Assembly: GCA_927362715.1 (NCBI GenBank) | Contig: CAKMIX010000015.1 | Location: 1 to 59,801, forward strand | Length of the DNA stretch: 59,801 nt | DNA from: an uncultured Clostridia bacterium | GTDB lineage: Bacteria > Bacillota > Clostridia > Oscillospirales > Acutalibacteraceae | Direction of reading: 5' to 3' | In this document: positions 29,025 to 36,761 of the stretch, piece after piece | Layout of the letters: each line of letters starts with the position of its first letter | Position numbering within the stretch: position 1 is the first letter of the stretch | The notes under the pieces: generated by a model | What the model was told of the DNA's origin: nothing | Seen by the model: only the letters and a program-made list of their open reading frames with translations | Database searches by the model: none | Translations under genes and position numbers: made by a program

Positions 29025-30509
29025 ATGGACACCAGATTCGCCATCAGTGAGTACCATGACGCCGCGGCAGTCAACCGCGAGCTGGACGAACTGATCAAAA
29101 AGCCGATCTATACGATCAAGCCGGACGTCCTCAAGCAGTATGAGGAAGAGTACTACGAGAAGAAGTGCGCCAAGTCGAAAGAGATGATCACCAAAGCGCG
29201 TGAGATCATCCCCGGCGGCGTGCAGCACAACCTTGCGTTCAACTATCCCTTCCCGCTGGTTTTCACCAAGGCGGAGGGTGCGTACCTCTACGACGTGGAC
29301 GGCAACAAGTATTTTGACTTCCTGCAGGCGGGCGGCCCCACTGTGCTCGGCTCGAACCCGAAGGTGGTCCGTGAGCAGGTCATCGACCTTCTGAACACCT
29401 GCGGCCCCTCTACCGGCCTTTTCCATGAGTTTGAATACAAGCTTGCCAAGAAGATCTCCGACAGCGTTGAAACCGTCGAGATGTTCCGTATGCTCGGCTC
29501 GGGCACCGAGGCGTGCATGGCGGCTGTGCGTATCGCGCGCCTTGCCACCAAGAACAAGTACATCATCAAAATGGGCGGTGCGTATCACGGCTGGTCCGAC
29601 CAGCTTGCCTACGGCATCCGCGTTTCCGGTACAAAATGGACGCAGGCGCACGGCGTTAAGCTCAACTGCTTCAAATACACGCAGGAGTTCCCGCCGAACG
29701 ACCTCGATGCTTTGGAGCGTCTGCTTCGCATGAACCGCATGCGCGGCGGCACGGCGGCTGTATTCATTGAGCCCGTCGGCCCCGAGAGCGGCACCACGCC
29801 CCTCAACAAGGACTTTAACAAAGGTGTGGAGCGCCTTTGCCGCAAATACGGTGCGCTGCTCGTCTTCGACGAGGTCGTTACGGGCTTCCGTATCGGCATG
29901 GCAGGCGCGCAGGGCTACTACGGCGTTTCGCCTGACCTTACGATCTTCGGCAAGGTCATCGCGGGCGGCTATCCGGGCGCAGGCGGCGTCGGCGGCAAGA
30001 AGGAATACATGAAATATCTCGGCGCAGGCCTTGACTCCAGCGGCAAGAAGATCCACAAGGCGCTCGTTGGCGGCACGATGTCCGCGAACCCGCTGTCCTG
30101 CTGCGCCGGTTACTACACGCTTGAAGAGATCGACAAGCAGAACGCCTGCCAGAAAGCGGGCAAGATGGGCGACCGTCTTACCGAAGGCCTCAAAGCGCTC
30201 GTGCAAAAGCACAACCTGCCGTTCGTGGTTTGGAACGAAGGCTCGATCTGCCACCTCGAAACGGTCGGTACGATGCACTTCTCCATCAACTGGAAAAAGC
30301 CGTGGCAGATCCCGGGCATCCTTTCCGCCACCTCCGAGCGGCAGAAGGAAATGGAGCACATGGGCTGCGCTTACATGGCAGAAGGCCTTGTAACGCTTGC
30401 GGGCAGCCGGTTGTACACATCTGCGGCCTACACGCCGAAGATGATCGACCAGGCGCTCGAGTGCTTCGACAAGGTGTTTGCGAACGTTGGCATCAAGACC
30501 GAAGGCTAA
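29025..30509 (+). CDS. Class III aminotransferase, glutamate-1-semialdehyde aminomutase-like
   Basis: This 494-residue PLP enzyme contains the cofactor Asp282 in LLVFDEVVTGFRIGMAGAQG and the Schiff-base Lys310 in LTIFGKVIAGGYPGAGGVGG. GSGTEACMAAVRIARLATKN and MGGAYHGWSDQLAYG are also typical of the group. It carries a 50-residue N-terminal extension not usual in HemL, and its position in a kinase-aldolase locus argues against a heme-synthesis role. The reaction is probably transfer of an amino group to an aldehyde or ketone intermediate of that pathway; the substrate is unknown. A strong consensus promoter and GGAGG precede it. Confidence 0.82.
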   Translation: MDTRFAISEYHDAAAVNRELDELIKKPIYTIKPDVLKQYEEEYYEKKCAKSKEMITKAREIIPGGVQHNLAFNYPFPLVFTKAEGAYLYDVDGNKYFDFLQAGGPTVLGSNPKVVREQVIDLLNTCGPSTGLFHEFEYKLAKKISDSVETVEMFRMLGSGTEACMAAVRIARLATKNKYIIKMGGAYHGWSDQLAYGIRVSGTKWTQAHGVKLNCFKYTQEFPPNDLDALERLLRMNRMRGGTAAVFIEPVGPESGTTPLNKDFNKGVERLCRKYGALLVFDEVVTGFRIGMAGAQGYYGVSPDLTIFGKVIAGGYPGAGGVGGKKEYMKYLGAGLDSSGKKIHKALVGGTMSANPLSCCAGYYTLEEIDKQNACQKAGKMGDRLTEGLKALVQKHNLPFVVWNEGSICHLETVGTMHFSINWKKPWQIPGILSATSERQKEMEHMGCAYMAEGLVTLAGSRLYTSAAYTPKMIDQALECFDKVFANVGIKTEG

Positions 30510-30522
30510 ACAGAATCAAACG

Positions 30523-30565
30523 GCGGGGGCGCGCGCAAATATGGCGCCGTCCCCGCGCTTTTTCT
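30523..30565 (+). terminator. Possible attenuating hairpin between aminotransferase and aldolase
   Basis: GCGGGG (30523-30528) pairs with CCCCGC (30551-30556), with further pairing inside, and CGCTTTTTCTT follows. It could reduce readthrough into the aldolase gene. Confidence 0.45.
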
Positions 30566-30590
30566 TAGAGAAAGGAGCCGCGGGACATTC

Positions 30591-31814
30591 ATGGACATCC
30601 AACAAGCCAAAGAGCTCGTTATCCGGGCGGGCAAAGAAGTGGTCGCCTCGGGGCTTATCGCCCGCACATGGGGCAATATCTCCTGCCGCGTGAGCGATAC
30701 GCAGTTCGTCATTACCCCCTCGGGCAGAGCGTATGAGGATCTGACCCCCGACGAGATCGTGCTGGTCAACATTGCCGATCTTTCCTATGACGGCGACATC
30801 AAGCCGTCGTCCGAAAAGGGCATCCATGCCGAGGCATACAAGCTTCGCCCCGAAGTCAATTTCGTGATCCACACGCACCAGATGCTCGCGTCGGTCATCA
30901 GCGCGCTGGGCTTTGACATCAATTCGGTCGAAGCGACAAGCGCCGAGATCGTCGGCGACAACGTGCCGCTTGCCGCTTACGGCCTGCCCGGCACGGGCAA
31001 GCTGCGCAAGGGCGTGGTCGCCGCCATGCAGCGCAGCGACTCCAAGGCGGTCATCATGGCGCACCACGGTGCGCTCTGCATGGGCGAGGATTATGCGGAT
31101 GCGTTCGCCGTCGCTTCCGAGCTTGAGAAGATCTGCGAAAGCAGCCTGCGCCGTAAATACAGTGAGGTAACCGGCACCATCGCCGCGGGGCTGGACGCTG
31201 TATATGATTACATCGGCGAAAAGTTTGCCGATGCCAAACGCAGTGAGGCGACGCGCTTCCCCGCCTGCAACAGTGCGCGTGACGGCAGTGTGTTCCATCT
31301 CTCCGCCGTCAACGGCGAGGGCGAGGTCGCGACCATCGACATCAAAAGCGGCGATCTGGTCGCCGGCGACGATTATCCCGCCGCTGCGGAGCTGCACCGC
31401 GCGATCTACAAAAAGCGTGCGGATGTCAACTACATCGTGCACAACCAGAGCCCGGCAGTCATGGCGGTCTCCCGCACGAACAAGGTGATGAAACCCTTGC
31501 TCGACGACTTCGCACAGCTCGTAGGCGTGACTGTGAAAAATGCGGTCTATGACCCGAACAACACGCTGAAAACGGCGAAAAAGACTGTCCGAGCGCTCAA
31601 GGGGCGCAACGGTGTGCTGCTTGCCAACAACGGTGCGCTGTGCGTCGCGGGCAGTGAATATGACGCCACCGCCGTGGAAATGGTCATGGAAAAGGGCTGC
31701 CGCACCGAAGCGGGCAAAAAGCTCTTCGGCACGGGCAAAGCGATCAACCCGATCGAGACCCGCCTGATGCGCTTCATCTACCTTAAGAAATATTCCAAAC
31801 AGGCGCAGAAGTAA
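30591..31814 (+). CDS. Class II aldolase/adducin-family protein with two domains
   Basis: The 407-residue product consists of two class II aldolase folds. The first half has all zinc-ligand positions: SSEKGIHAEAY (Glu75), IHTHQ (His94 and His96) and AHHGALC (His158/159). The second half aligns with the first but is degenerate: the Glu position is Ala in DDYPAAAELH, HTH reads HNQ, and AHHGALC reads ANNGALC. So the first domain is likely catalytic and the second structural. Such enzymes cleave sugar phosphates such as fuculose or rhamnulose phosphates into DHAP plus an aldehyde. It follows the aminotransferase and belongs to the same locus as the FGGY kinase. Confidence 0.88.
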   Translation: MDIQQAKELVIRAGKEVVASGLIARTWGNISCRVSDTQFVITPSGRAYEDLTPDEIVLVNIADLSYDGDIKPSSEKGIHAEAYKLRPEVNFVIHTHQMLASVISALGFDINSVEATSAEIVGDNVPLAAYGLPGTGKLRKGVVAAMQRSDSKAVIMAHHGALCMGEDYADAFAVASELEKICESSLRRKYSEVTGTIAAGLDAVYDYIGEKFADAKRSEATRFPACNSARDGSVFHLSAVNGEGEVATIDIKSGDLVAGDDYPAAAELHRAIYKKRADVNYIVHNQSPAVMAVSRTNKVMKPLLDDFAQLVGVTVKNAVYDPNNTLKTAKKTVRALKGRNGVLLANNGALCVAGSEYDATAVEMVMEKGCRTEAGKKLFGTGKAINPIETRLMRFIYLKKYSKQAQK

Positions 31815-31834
31815 GCGCAAACAACAAAAAGGGA

Positions 31835-31877
31835 TCCCCGCGCACCGAGACAACGCTCGGCGCGCGGGGATTTTTTG
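31835..31877 (+). terminator. Terminator after the aldolase gene
   Basis: ATCCCCGCGC (31835-31844) pairs with GCGCGGGGAT (31863-31872), with CCGAG/CTCGG inside, followed by TTTTTT. Confidence 0.92.
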
Positions 31878-31899
31878 CCAAATTTTCTATACAGCGCGT

Positions 31900-31929
31900 T
31901 GACAAACGTCGGGAAAATGCTTTATAGTT
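31900..31929 (+). promoter_or_regulatory. Promoter of the LRR-dockerin gene
   Basis: TTGACA (31900-31905) and TATAGT (31924-31929) with 18 bases between them, 33 bases before the start codon. Confidence 0.75.
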
Positions 31930-31962
31930 AAAGAAAAGAGTAAAAAGAAAGGAAGAAGCTCC

Positions 31963-33081
31963 ATGCTCAAAAAACGACTCTTTTCGGTATGCCTTGCGGT
32001 GTGCATGGCGTTGACCGTGCTGCCGTTGAGCGGGTTGACCGCGTCTGCCGAAACCACCGGGGACTATACGTATGAGGTCCTTTCTGAATCGGATAAGACC
32101 TGCGCGATTGCGGATTATACGGGTAGCGCGGCAGAGCTTGTCATCCCATCGGAGCTGGATGGGTATACCGTGACGCGCATCATGAATTATGCGTTTCAAA
32201 ACTGTGATACGCTGACGAGCGTAACGGTCGGGGAGGGCATAATGTTTATCGGGACCGGCGCATTTGAGAACTGCACTTCACTTGTACGCATTACGATCCC
32301 GGACAGCGTGACGCACATTGAGGGAAATGCGTTTACCGGCTGTGAAGCGCTGACGGGCATTGCGATCCCGGACAGTGTGATAAGCATTGTGTCTTCTGCG
32401 TTTTGGAAGTGCGAATCGCTGACGAGTATTTCGGTTGCGAAGGACAACCCGAAGTATGCAAGCGAAAACGGGGTGCTGTTCGACAAAGATAAAACAGAGC
32501 TGGTTGCGTATCCGGCGGGAAAATCGGATGCGGAATACAGAATCCCGGAGAGCGTAACGCGTATTGGGCTTGGGGCGTTTTATCTGTGCGCATCCCTGAC
32601 GGGCATCACGATGGGAGACCGTGTGACGGACATCGACGCTTATGCGTTTTACCGGTGCGAATCGCTGACGAACATCACGCTCCCAAACGGCGTGACAAGC
32701 ATTGGGTTTTCGGCGTTTTTTCGGTGCAAGTCACTGACAAGCGTCGTCATTCCGGACAGTGTGACAAGCATAGGGGAATGGGCATTTAGGGACTGTGATG
32801 CTCTGACACTCTATGGATGTCCCGGCAGCTGCGCGGAAACCTACGCTGCGAAAAATGATATTCCGTTTGTCATTTTGGGCTCGGGCGCTGCGTCCGGTGA
32901 TGTGAACGGTGACGGAGATGTGGATGCCGTAGACGCGCGCTGGGTGCTGCAAGCGGCAGCGGGTATACGTCCGCTGGAAGGCTCTGCCCTCGCCGCTGCG
33001 GACGCGAACGGCGACGGCACAGTCGACGCCGTGGATGCGCGCTGGATCTTACAGGCGGCGGCAGATATACGCACCTTATAA
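31963..33081 (+). CDS. Secreted BspA-type leucine-rich-repeat protein with C-terminal dockerin
   Basis: The 372-residue product has a signal peptide ending LTASAE. About nine 23-residue BspA-type repeats follow, for example SLVRITIPDSVTHIEGNAF and SLTSVVIPDSVTSIGEWAF. The C-terminus is a type I dockerin: two calcium loops, GDVNGDGDVDAVDARWVL and ADANGDGTVDAVDARWIL, each with a DxNxDGxxDxxD pattern. A dockerin binds a cohesin, so the repeat domain would be carried on a cellulosome-like scaffold. BspA repeats usually bind host or matrix proteins. No scaffoldin or cohesin is in the window. The gene stands alone between a promoter and a terminator. Confidence 0.9.
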   Translation: MLKKRLFSVCLAVCMALTVLPLSGLTASAETTGDYTYEVLSESDKTCAIADYTGSAAELVIPSELDGYTVTRIMNYAFQNCDTLTSVTVGEGIMFIGTGAFENCTSLVRITIPDSVTHIEGNAFTGCEALTGIAIPDSVISIVSSAFWKCESLTSISVAKDNPKYASENGVLFDKDKTELVAYPAGKSDAEYRIPESVTRIGLGAFYLCASLTGITMGDRVTDIDAYAFYRCESLTNITLPNGVTSIGFSAFFRCKSLTSVVIPDSVTSIGEWAFRDCDALTLYGCPGSCAETYAAKNDIPFVILGSGAASGDVNGDGDVDAVDARWVLQAAAGIRPLEGSALAAADANGDGTVDAVDARWILQAAADIRTL

Positions 33082-33096
33082 GGACTACAAAACCAA

Positions 33097-33123
33097 CCCC
33101 CGGCGGGAGTTTTCCGCCGGGGG
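33097..33123. terminator. Bidirectional terminator between LRR-dockerin and glgP
   Basis: CCCCCGGCGG (33097-33106) pairs with CCGCCGGGGG (33114-33123). The minus direction is followed by TTGGTTTTG, which would serve glgP; the plus direction lacks a T run. Confidence 0.65.
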
Positions 33124-33184
33124 TACTGCGTTGTATGCCGTTCATTTTCCGCTCATATGCAGCGATTCAAATTTTGCACAGGAT

Positions 33185-35704
33185 TTATTTCTTCCCCTTA
33201 CCGTTTTTCGTCGCCGGCTTTTCGGCTTTTGCACTCTTTTGCGGCGCCTTCCCTGCGGCTTTCGATGCGGTGCGCGCGTTTGGCTCGCTTTCGTCGGCCG
33301 CAAAGGCAGATTTCGTGTGCCAGATGTTCTGCGCGTATTCGTTGATGGCACGGTCTGCCGCGAAGCGGCCCGCGCCCGAAATATTCATCAGCGACATGCG
33401 GTTCCAAGCGAGCGTATCGCCGTAAGCCGCCACCGCGCGGTGCTGGGTGCTGCGGTAGTCGGCAAAGTCCGCAAGCACCATGTACGGGTCGTTGGTCAAA
33501 AGCCCGCTGATCTCGGGGAAGGTCTTGCCCGCAATAGCGTTACGGGCGACGAAGTCGAGCACATTGTGCAGCTCGGTATTGTTGTTGTAATAGTTTTGCG
33601 GGTTGTAGCCGCGGCGCTTGAGCTCTTCGACCTCCGGCGTGCGCATGCCGAAAATAAAGATGTTGTCCGCACCGACCGCGTCATGGATCTCGATGTTCGC
33701 ACCATCCATGGTGCCTAAGGTGACGGCGCCGTTGAGCATCAGCTTCATGTTGCCCGTGCCGCTCGCCTCTGTGCCCGCAAGCGAGATCTGCTCGGAAATG
33801 TCTGCCGCCGGCATCAGGTTTTCCGCCATGGTGACGTTATAGTCTTCACAGTAAACGACCTTTAAGCGCCCACGCACATCGGGATCATTGTTGATCATAT
33901 CACCGAGCGCACAGATAAAGCTGATGATCTTTTTCGCCATATAATAGCCCGATGCCGCCTTTGCGCCGAAGATATAGGTGTGCGGGACAAAATCTGCGTT
34001 CGGGTTCGCCTTGATGGCGAGATACTGCGCCAAAATGTTCAGCGCGTTCAAATGCTGACGCTTGTACTCGTGCAGACGCTTGACCTGCACGTCAAAAATC
34101 GAATCCGGGTCGAGCCGGATGCCGGTCTGCTTCTGCACGTGCTCGGCAAAGCGCACCTTGTTCGTGCGCTTGATCTTCGCGAGTTCTTGAAGTACGGATT
34201 TGTCATCCTTGTAGTCGCGCAGCTTCAGAAGCTCGTCGGCGTGCAGCACATAGCCGTCGCCGATCAGATCATCCAAAAGCGCGGAAAGCTGCGGATTCGC
34301 CTGGCACAGCCAGCGGCGGTGTGCGATGCCGTTGGTAACGTTTTTGAATTTATTGGGCGTGAGGGTATAGAAGTCGTGGAAGACGGAGTCCTTGAGGATC
34401 TCGCTGTGCAGTGCCGAAACGCCGTTGACGGCGTGTGACGCCGCAACGCACAGGTTTGCCATGCGCACCACGCCGTTGGAAATGACCGCCATGCGCTCCA
34501 CGCGGTCGGCGTCGTTCGTCGCCTGCCACACAAAGCTGCGGAAGCGGTTGTCGATCTCCTTCGTGATCTGCCAGATGCGGGGCATCAGGCGGCGGTAGAG
34601 ATCCTCGGGCCAGCATTCGAGCGCCTCACGCATGACCGTGTGGTTCGTGTAGGCGACGGCGTTCGTAACGATCTTCCATGCGTCGTCCCAGCCGTAGCCG
34701 CATTCGTCCAGCAGGATGCGCATCAGCTCCGGGATCGCGAGCGTCGGGTGGGTATCATTGATGTGGATCGCGACCTTGTCCGCGAAGTTGTCCATCGTGC
34801 CGTACACGCACAAATGGCGGTGGACGATGTCCTGTATCGAAGCGGAAACGAGGAAGTACTGCTGCCGAAGCCGCAGGGATTTGCCCTCCGGGTGGTTGTC
34901 GGCAGGATAGAGCACCTTGGAGATGACCTCCGCCATGGCGTTTTGTTCCATGGCGCGCATATAGTCGCCCTGGTTGAACAGCGACATGTCCAAAGCAGGT
35001 GCCTTCGCCGACCACAGGCGCAGGACGGAAATGCCCTTGCCGTCCTTGCCGGAAACATACATATCATAGGGAACGGCCTGTACGGGGTTATAATTCACAA
35101 GCTCAACGTGATGGAACTTGTCATCCCACGAGTCGCGCACCTCGCCCTCAAAGCGAACCTCCAGCGCGCTTTCCTCGTGCGGAACAAGCCATACGTCGCC
35201 GCCGGGCAGCCAGAAGTCGGGCAGCTCCGTCTGCCAGCCGTCCACGAGCTTCTGCTTGAAAATGCCCGCCTCATACAGAATGGAGTAGCCGCGCGCGGGG
35301 TAGCCTTGTGTTGCAAGCCCGTCCAAATAACACGCCGCAAGCCGACCGAGCCCGCCGTTGCCGAGACCCGCGTCCGGCTCACATTCATATAGGTTGTCGA
35401 GCTTGACGCCGTAATCTGCCAGCACGCTTTCAAAAACGTGTGTAAGATTAAGGTTGTACAGGTTGTTTTTGAGGGAGCGGCCCATCAGAAACTCCATGCA
35501 AAGGTAATAGACCTTTTTGGTGCCCGCCTTGGTCGCCTTTTCGGAAAATTCCGCACGGCCCGCGCTCATCATATCACGCAAAATCAGCGCGATCGCCTTG
35601 TAATACTGTTCGTCGGTCGCCTCCTCGGGCGACACGCCCATAAAGTGGGAGAGCTTGGCTTCGAGCAGCTCTTTTGCTTTCTTTTTAGATAGTGCGTAAT
35701 TCAT
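33185..35704 (-). CDS. glgP: Glycogen/maltodextrin phosphorylase
   Basis: This 839-residue PLP enzyme releases glucose 1-phosphate from alpha-glucans. It has ECEPDAGLGNGGLGRLAACY, IHINDTHPTLAIPELMRIL, VKRLHEYKRQHLN and the PLP-binding ASGTGNMKLMLNGAVTLGTM, all intact. The start ATG (35702-35704) has GGAGGA upstream. An Ala/Lys-rich low-complexity tail (about the last 35 residues: SKAAGKAPQKSAKAEKPATK) extends beyond the usual end. It is monocistronic with its own promoter. The tail is odd for a cytoplasmic enzyme; it may be a charged, unstructured extension. Confidence 0.96.
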   Translation of the reverse strand: MNYALSKKKAKELLEAKLSHFMGVSPEEATDEQYYKAIALILRDMMSAGRAEFSEKATKAGTKKVYYLCMEFLMGRSLKNNLYNLNLTHVFESVLADYGVKLDNLYECEPDAGLGNGGLGRLAACYLDGLATQGYPARGYSILYEAGIFKQKLVDGWQTELPDFWLPGGDVWLVPHEESALEVRFEGEVRDSWDDKFHHVELVNYNPVQAVPYDMYVSGKDGKGISVLRLWSAKAPALDMSLFNQGDYMRAMEQNAMAEVISKVLYPADNHPEGKSLRLRQQYFLVSASIQDIVHRHLCVYGTMDNFADKVAIHINDTHPTLAIPELMRILLDECGYGWDDAWKIVTNAVAYTNHTVMREALECWPEDLYRRLMPRIWQITKEIDNRFRSFVWQATNDADRVERMAVISNGVVRMANLCVAASHAVNGVSALHSEILKDSVFHDFYTLTPNKFKNVTNGIAHRRWLCQANPQLSALLDDLIGDGYVLHADELLKLRDYKDDKSVLQELAKIKRTNKVRFAEHVQKQTGIRLDPDSIFDVQVKRLHEYKRQHLNALNILAQYLAIKANPNADFVPHTYIFGAKAASGYYMAKKIISFICALGDMINNDPDVRGRLKVVYCEDYNVTMAENLMPAADISEQISLAGTEASGTGNMKLMLNGAVTLGTMDGANIEIHDAVGADNIFIFGMRTPEVEELKRRGYNPQNYYNNNTELHNVLDFVARNAIAGKTFPEISGLLTNDPYMVLADFADYRSTQHRAVAAYGDTLAWNRMSLMNISGAGRFAADRAINEYAQNIWHTKSAFAADESEPNARTASKAAGKAPQKSAKAEKPATKNGKGKK

Positions 35705-35759
35705 ACAAATCCTCCAAAATATTTTCGAGAAACCCAAAAGGTGAATATTCTATTTGTAT

Positions 35760-35788
35760 ATAATATACTAATTTCCGTAAAATAGCAA
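35760..35788 (-). promoter_or_regulatory. Promoter of glgP
   Basis: On the minus strand TTGCTA (35783-35788) and TATTAT (35760-35765) are separated by 17 bases, 56 bases from the ATG. Confidence 0.6.
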
Positions 35789-35874
35789 CCACAAGTAAAA
35801 GATTTCAGCGTTATATACAAAAACGGGAAAACGGCGAGAACCGTAAAAATCACCGCAGGGCGGACAGCACGCGG

Positions 35875-35925
35875 CGCGCCGAAGATCCCGCGTATGCCGC
35901 CGCCGACGTCAATGATGCCGATCAT
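35875..35925 (-). pseudogene. 5' remnant of a patatin-like phospholipase gene
   Basis: On the minus strand an ATG (35923-35925) preceded by GGAAGCGAG opens MIGIIDVGGGIRGIFGA, which matches the start of patatin-like proteins with the oxyanion-hole motif DxGGGxRGxxGA. After about 17 codons the match ends and no later patatin motif (GxSxG) follows. A TATAAT (35943-35948) with TG two bases before it on the minus strand may be its old extended -10 promoter. The rest of the 35790-36136 gap has no gene. Assignment rests on a short motif. Confidence 0.45.
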
Positions 35926-36136
35926 TTTCTCGCTTCCGCCGAATTATATCATGCCGCCGAGCGCGCAAGTGCGAGGCAGGCGTGATACAATGTTCTCCGG
36001 CTCTCTAAAAAGCTCTGCGTTTCCGAGATCCGTGAGGTTATTAAACCATAGTATGGGCAAAATTGCAAAGGGGAAATCCGCAAAACAGAAAAACAGCGGG
36101 CATGTTTTGCTGTATAAACGCATAGCAAGATTCTCC

Positions 36137-36165
36137 TTGACAAGCCGAAAAAGACGGTATATAAT
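36137..36165 (+). promoter_or_regulatory. Promoter of rpsO-pnp with a 118-base leader
   Basis: TTGACA (36137-36142) and TATAAT (36160-36165) are separated by 17 bases. The leader to rpsO contains ACCCGG/CCGGGT (about 36207-36228) as a hairpin and AGAGGTG as the ribosome site. S15 often regulates its own leader, so this fold is worth checking. Confidence 0.88.
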
Positions 36166-36283
36166 AGCAACGCTGATTCGGTACGCACGGATTTTGGCGC
36201 AGACCCGGTACGCAAACGCCGGGTATTCACCTAACCTTCTTCTGTGCTGCGCGACAGGCAAATCTTAAAAGAGGTGAAACCAA

Positions 36284-36547
36284 ATGACCAAAGAAGAAAA
36301 GCAGGCCATCATGGCGGAGTATGCCACCCACGAGGGCGACACCGGCTCGCCCGAGGTACAGGTCGCGGTGCTCACGAAGCGCATCAACGATCTGACCGAG
36401 CACTTGAAGACCCACAAAAAGGACCATCACTCCCGCCGCGGGCTTTTGATGATGGTCGGTCACAGACGCAACCTGCTTGCGTATCTGCAAAAGACCGACA
36501 TCGAGCGCTATCGTTCGCTCATCGCAAGGCTCGGCATCCGCAAATAA
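36284..36547 (+). CDS. rpsO: 30S ribosomal protein S15
   Basis: The 87-residue product has the S15 core: [39 protein letters not shown] and [19 protein letters not shown]. It binds 16S rRNA in the central domain and starts platform assembly. It lies upstream of pnp as in most bacteria, separated by 214 bases with a hairpin. Confidence 0.98.
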   Translation: MTKEEKQAIMAEYATHEGDTGSPEVQVAVLTKRINDLTEHLKTHKKDHHSRRGLLMMVGHRRNLLAYLQKTDIERYRSLIARLGIRK

Positions 36548-36556
36548 AATGCGCGT

Positions 36557-36588
36557 AAGGCAAGCGGTCCGCTGCGGCTGCTTGCCTT
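36557..36588 (+). terminator. Hairpin between rpsO and pnp
   Basis: AAGGCAAGC (36557-36565) pairs with GCTTGCCTT (36580-36588), followed by GCTTTGCTTTTG. It is a partial terminator or a processing site in the rpsO-pnp transcript, where RNase cleavage is known in other bacteria. Confidence 0.5.
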
Positions 36589-36761
36589 GCTTTGCTTTTG
36601 CCAAGCTTTGCAAAACCGTTCCCGGCGGAGGCGCGTCGGATGTTTTAGCGGTAAATGGAGCTTTCCGGCTTTCGGACGGCCGCATTTATTGCTAAAAACC
36701 GAACCGAGCCTCCGAGGAAATAGAAAACGCGCCTTCGTGCGCAAAAGAAAGAGGTAAGGTA

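Noticed and set aside
28860-30359. 499-codon minus-strand open frame opposite the aminotransferase
   Set aside because: Shadow of the plus-strand aminotransferase and its promoter; Arg/Ala/His-rich composition without family match.
30516-31853. 445-codon minus-strand open frame opposite the aldolase
   Set aside because: Shadow frame; runs through the aldolase terminator and lacks any motif.
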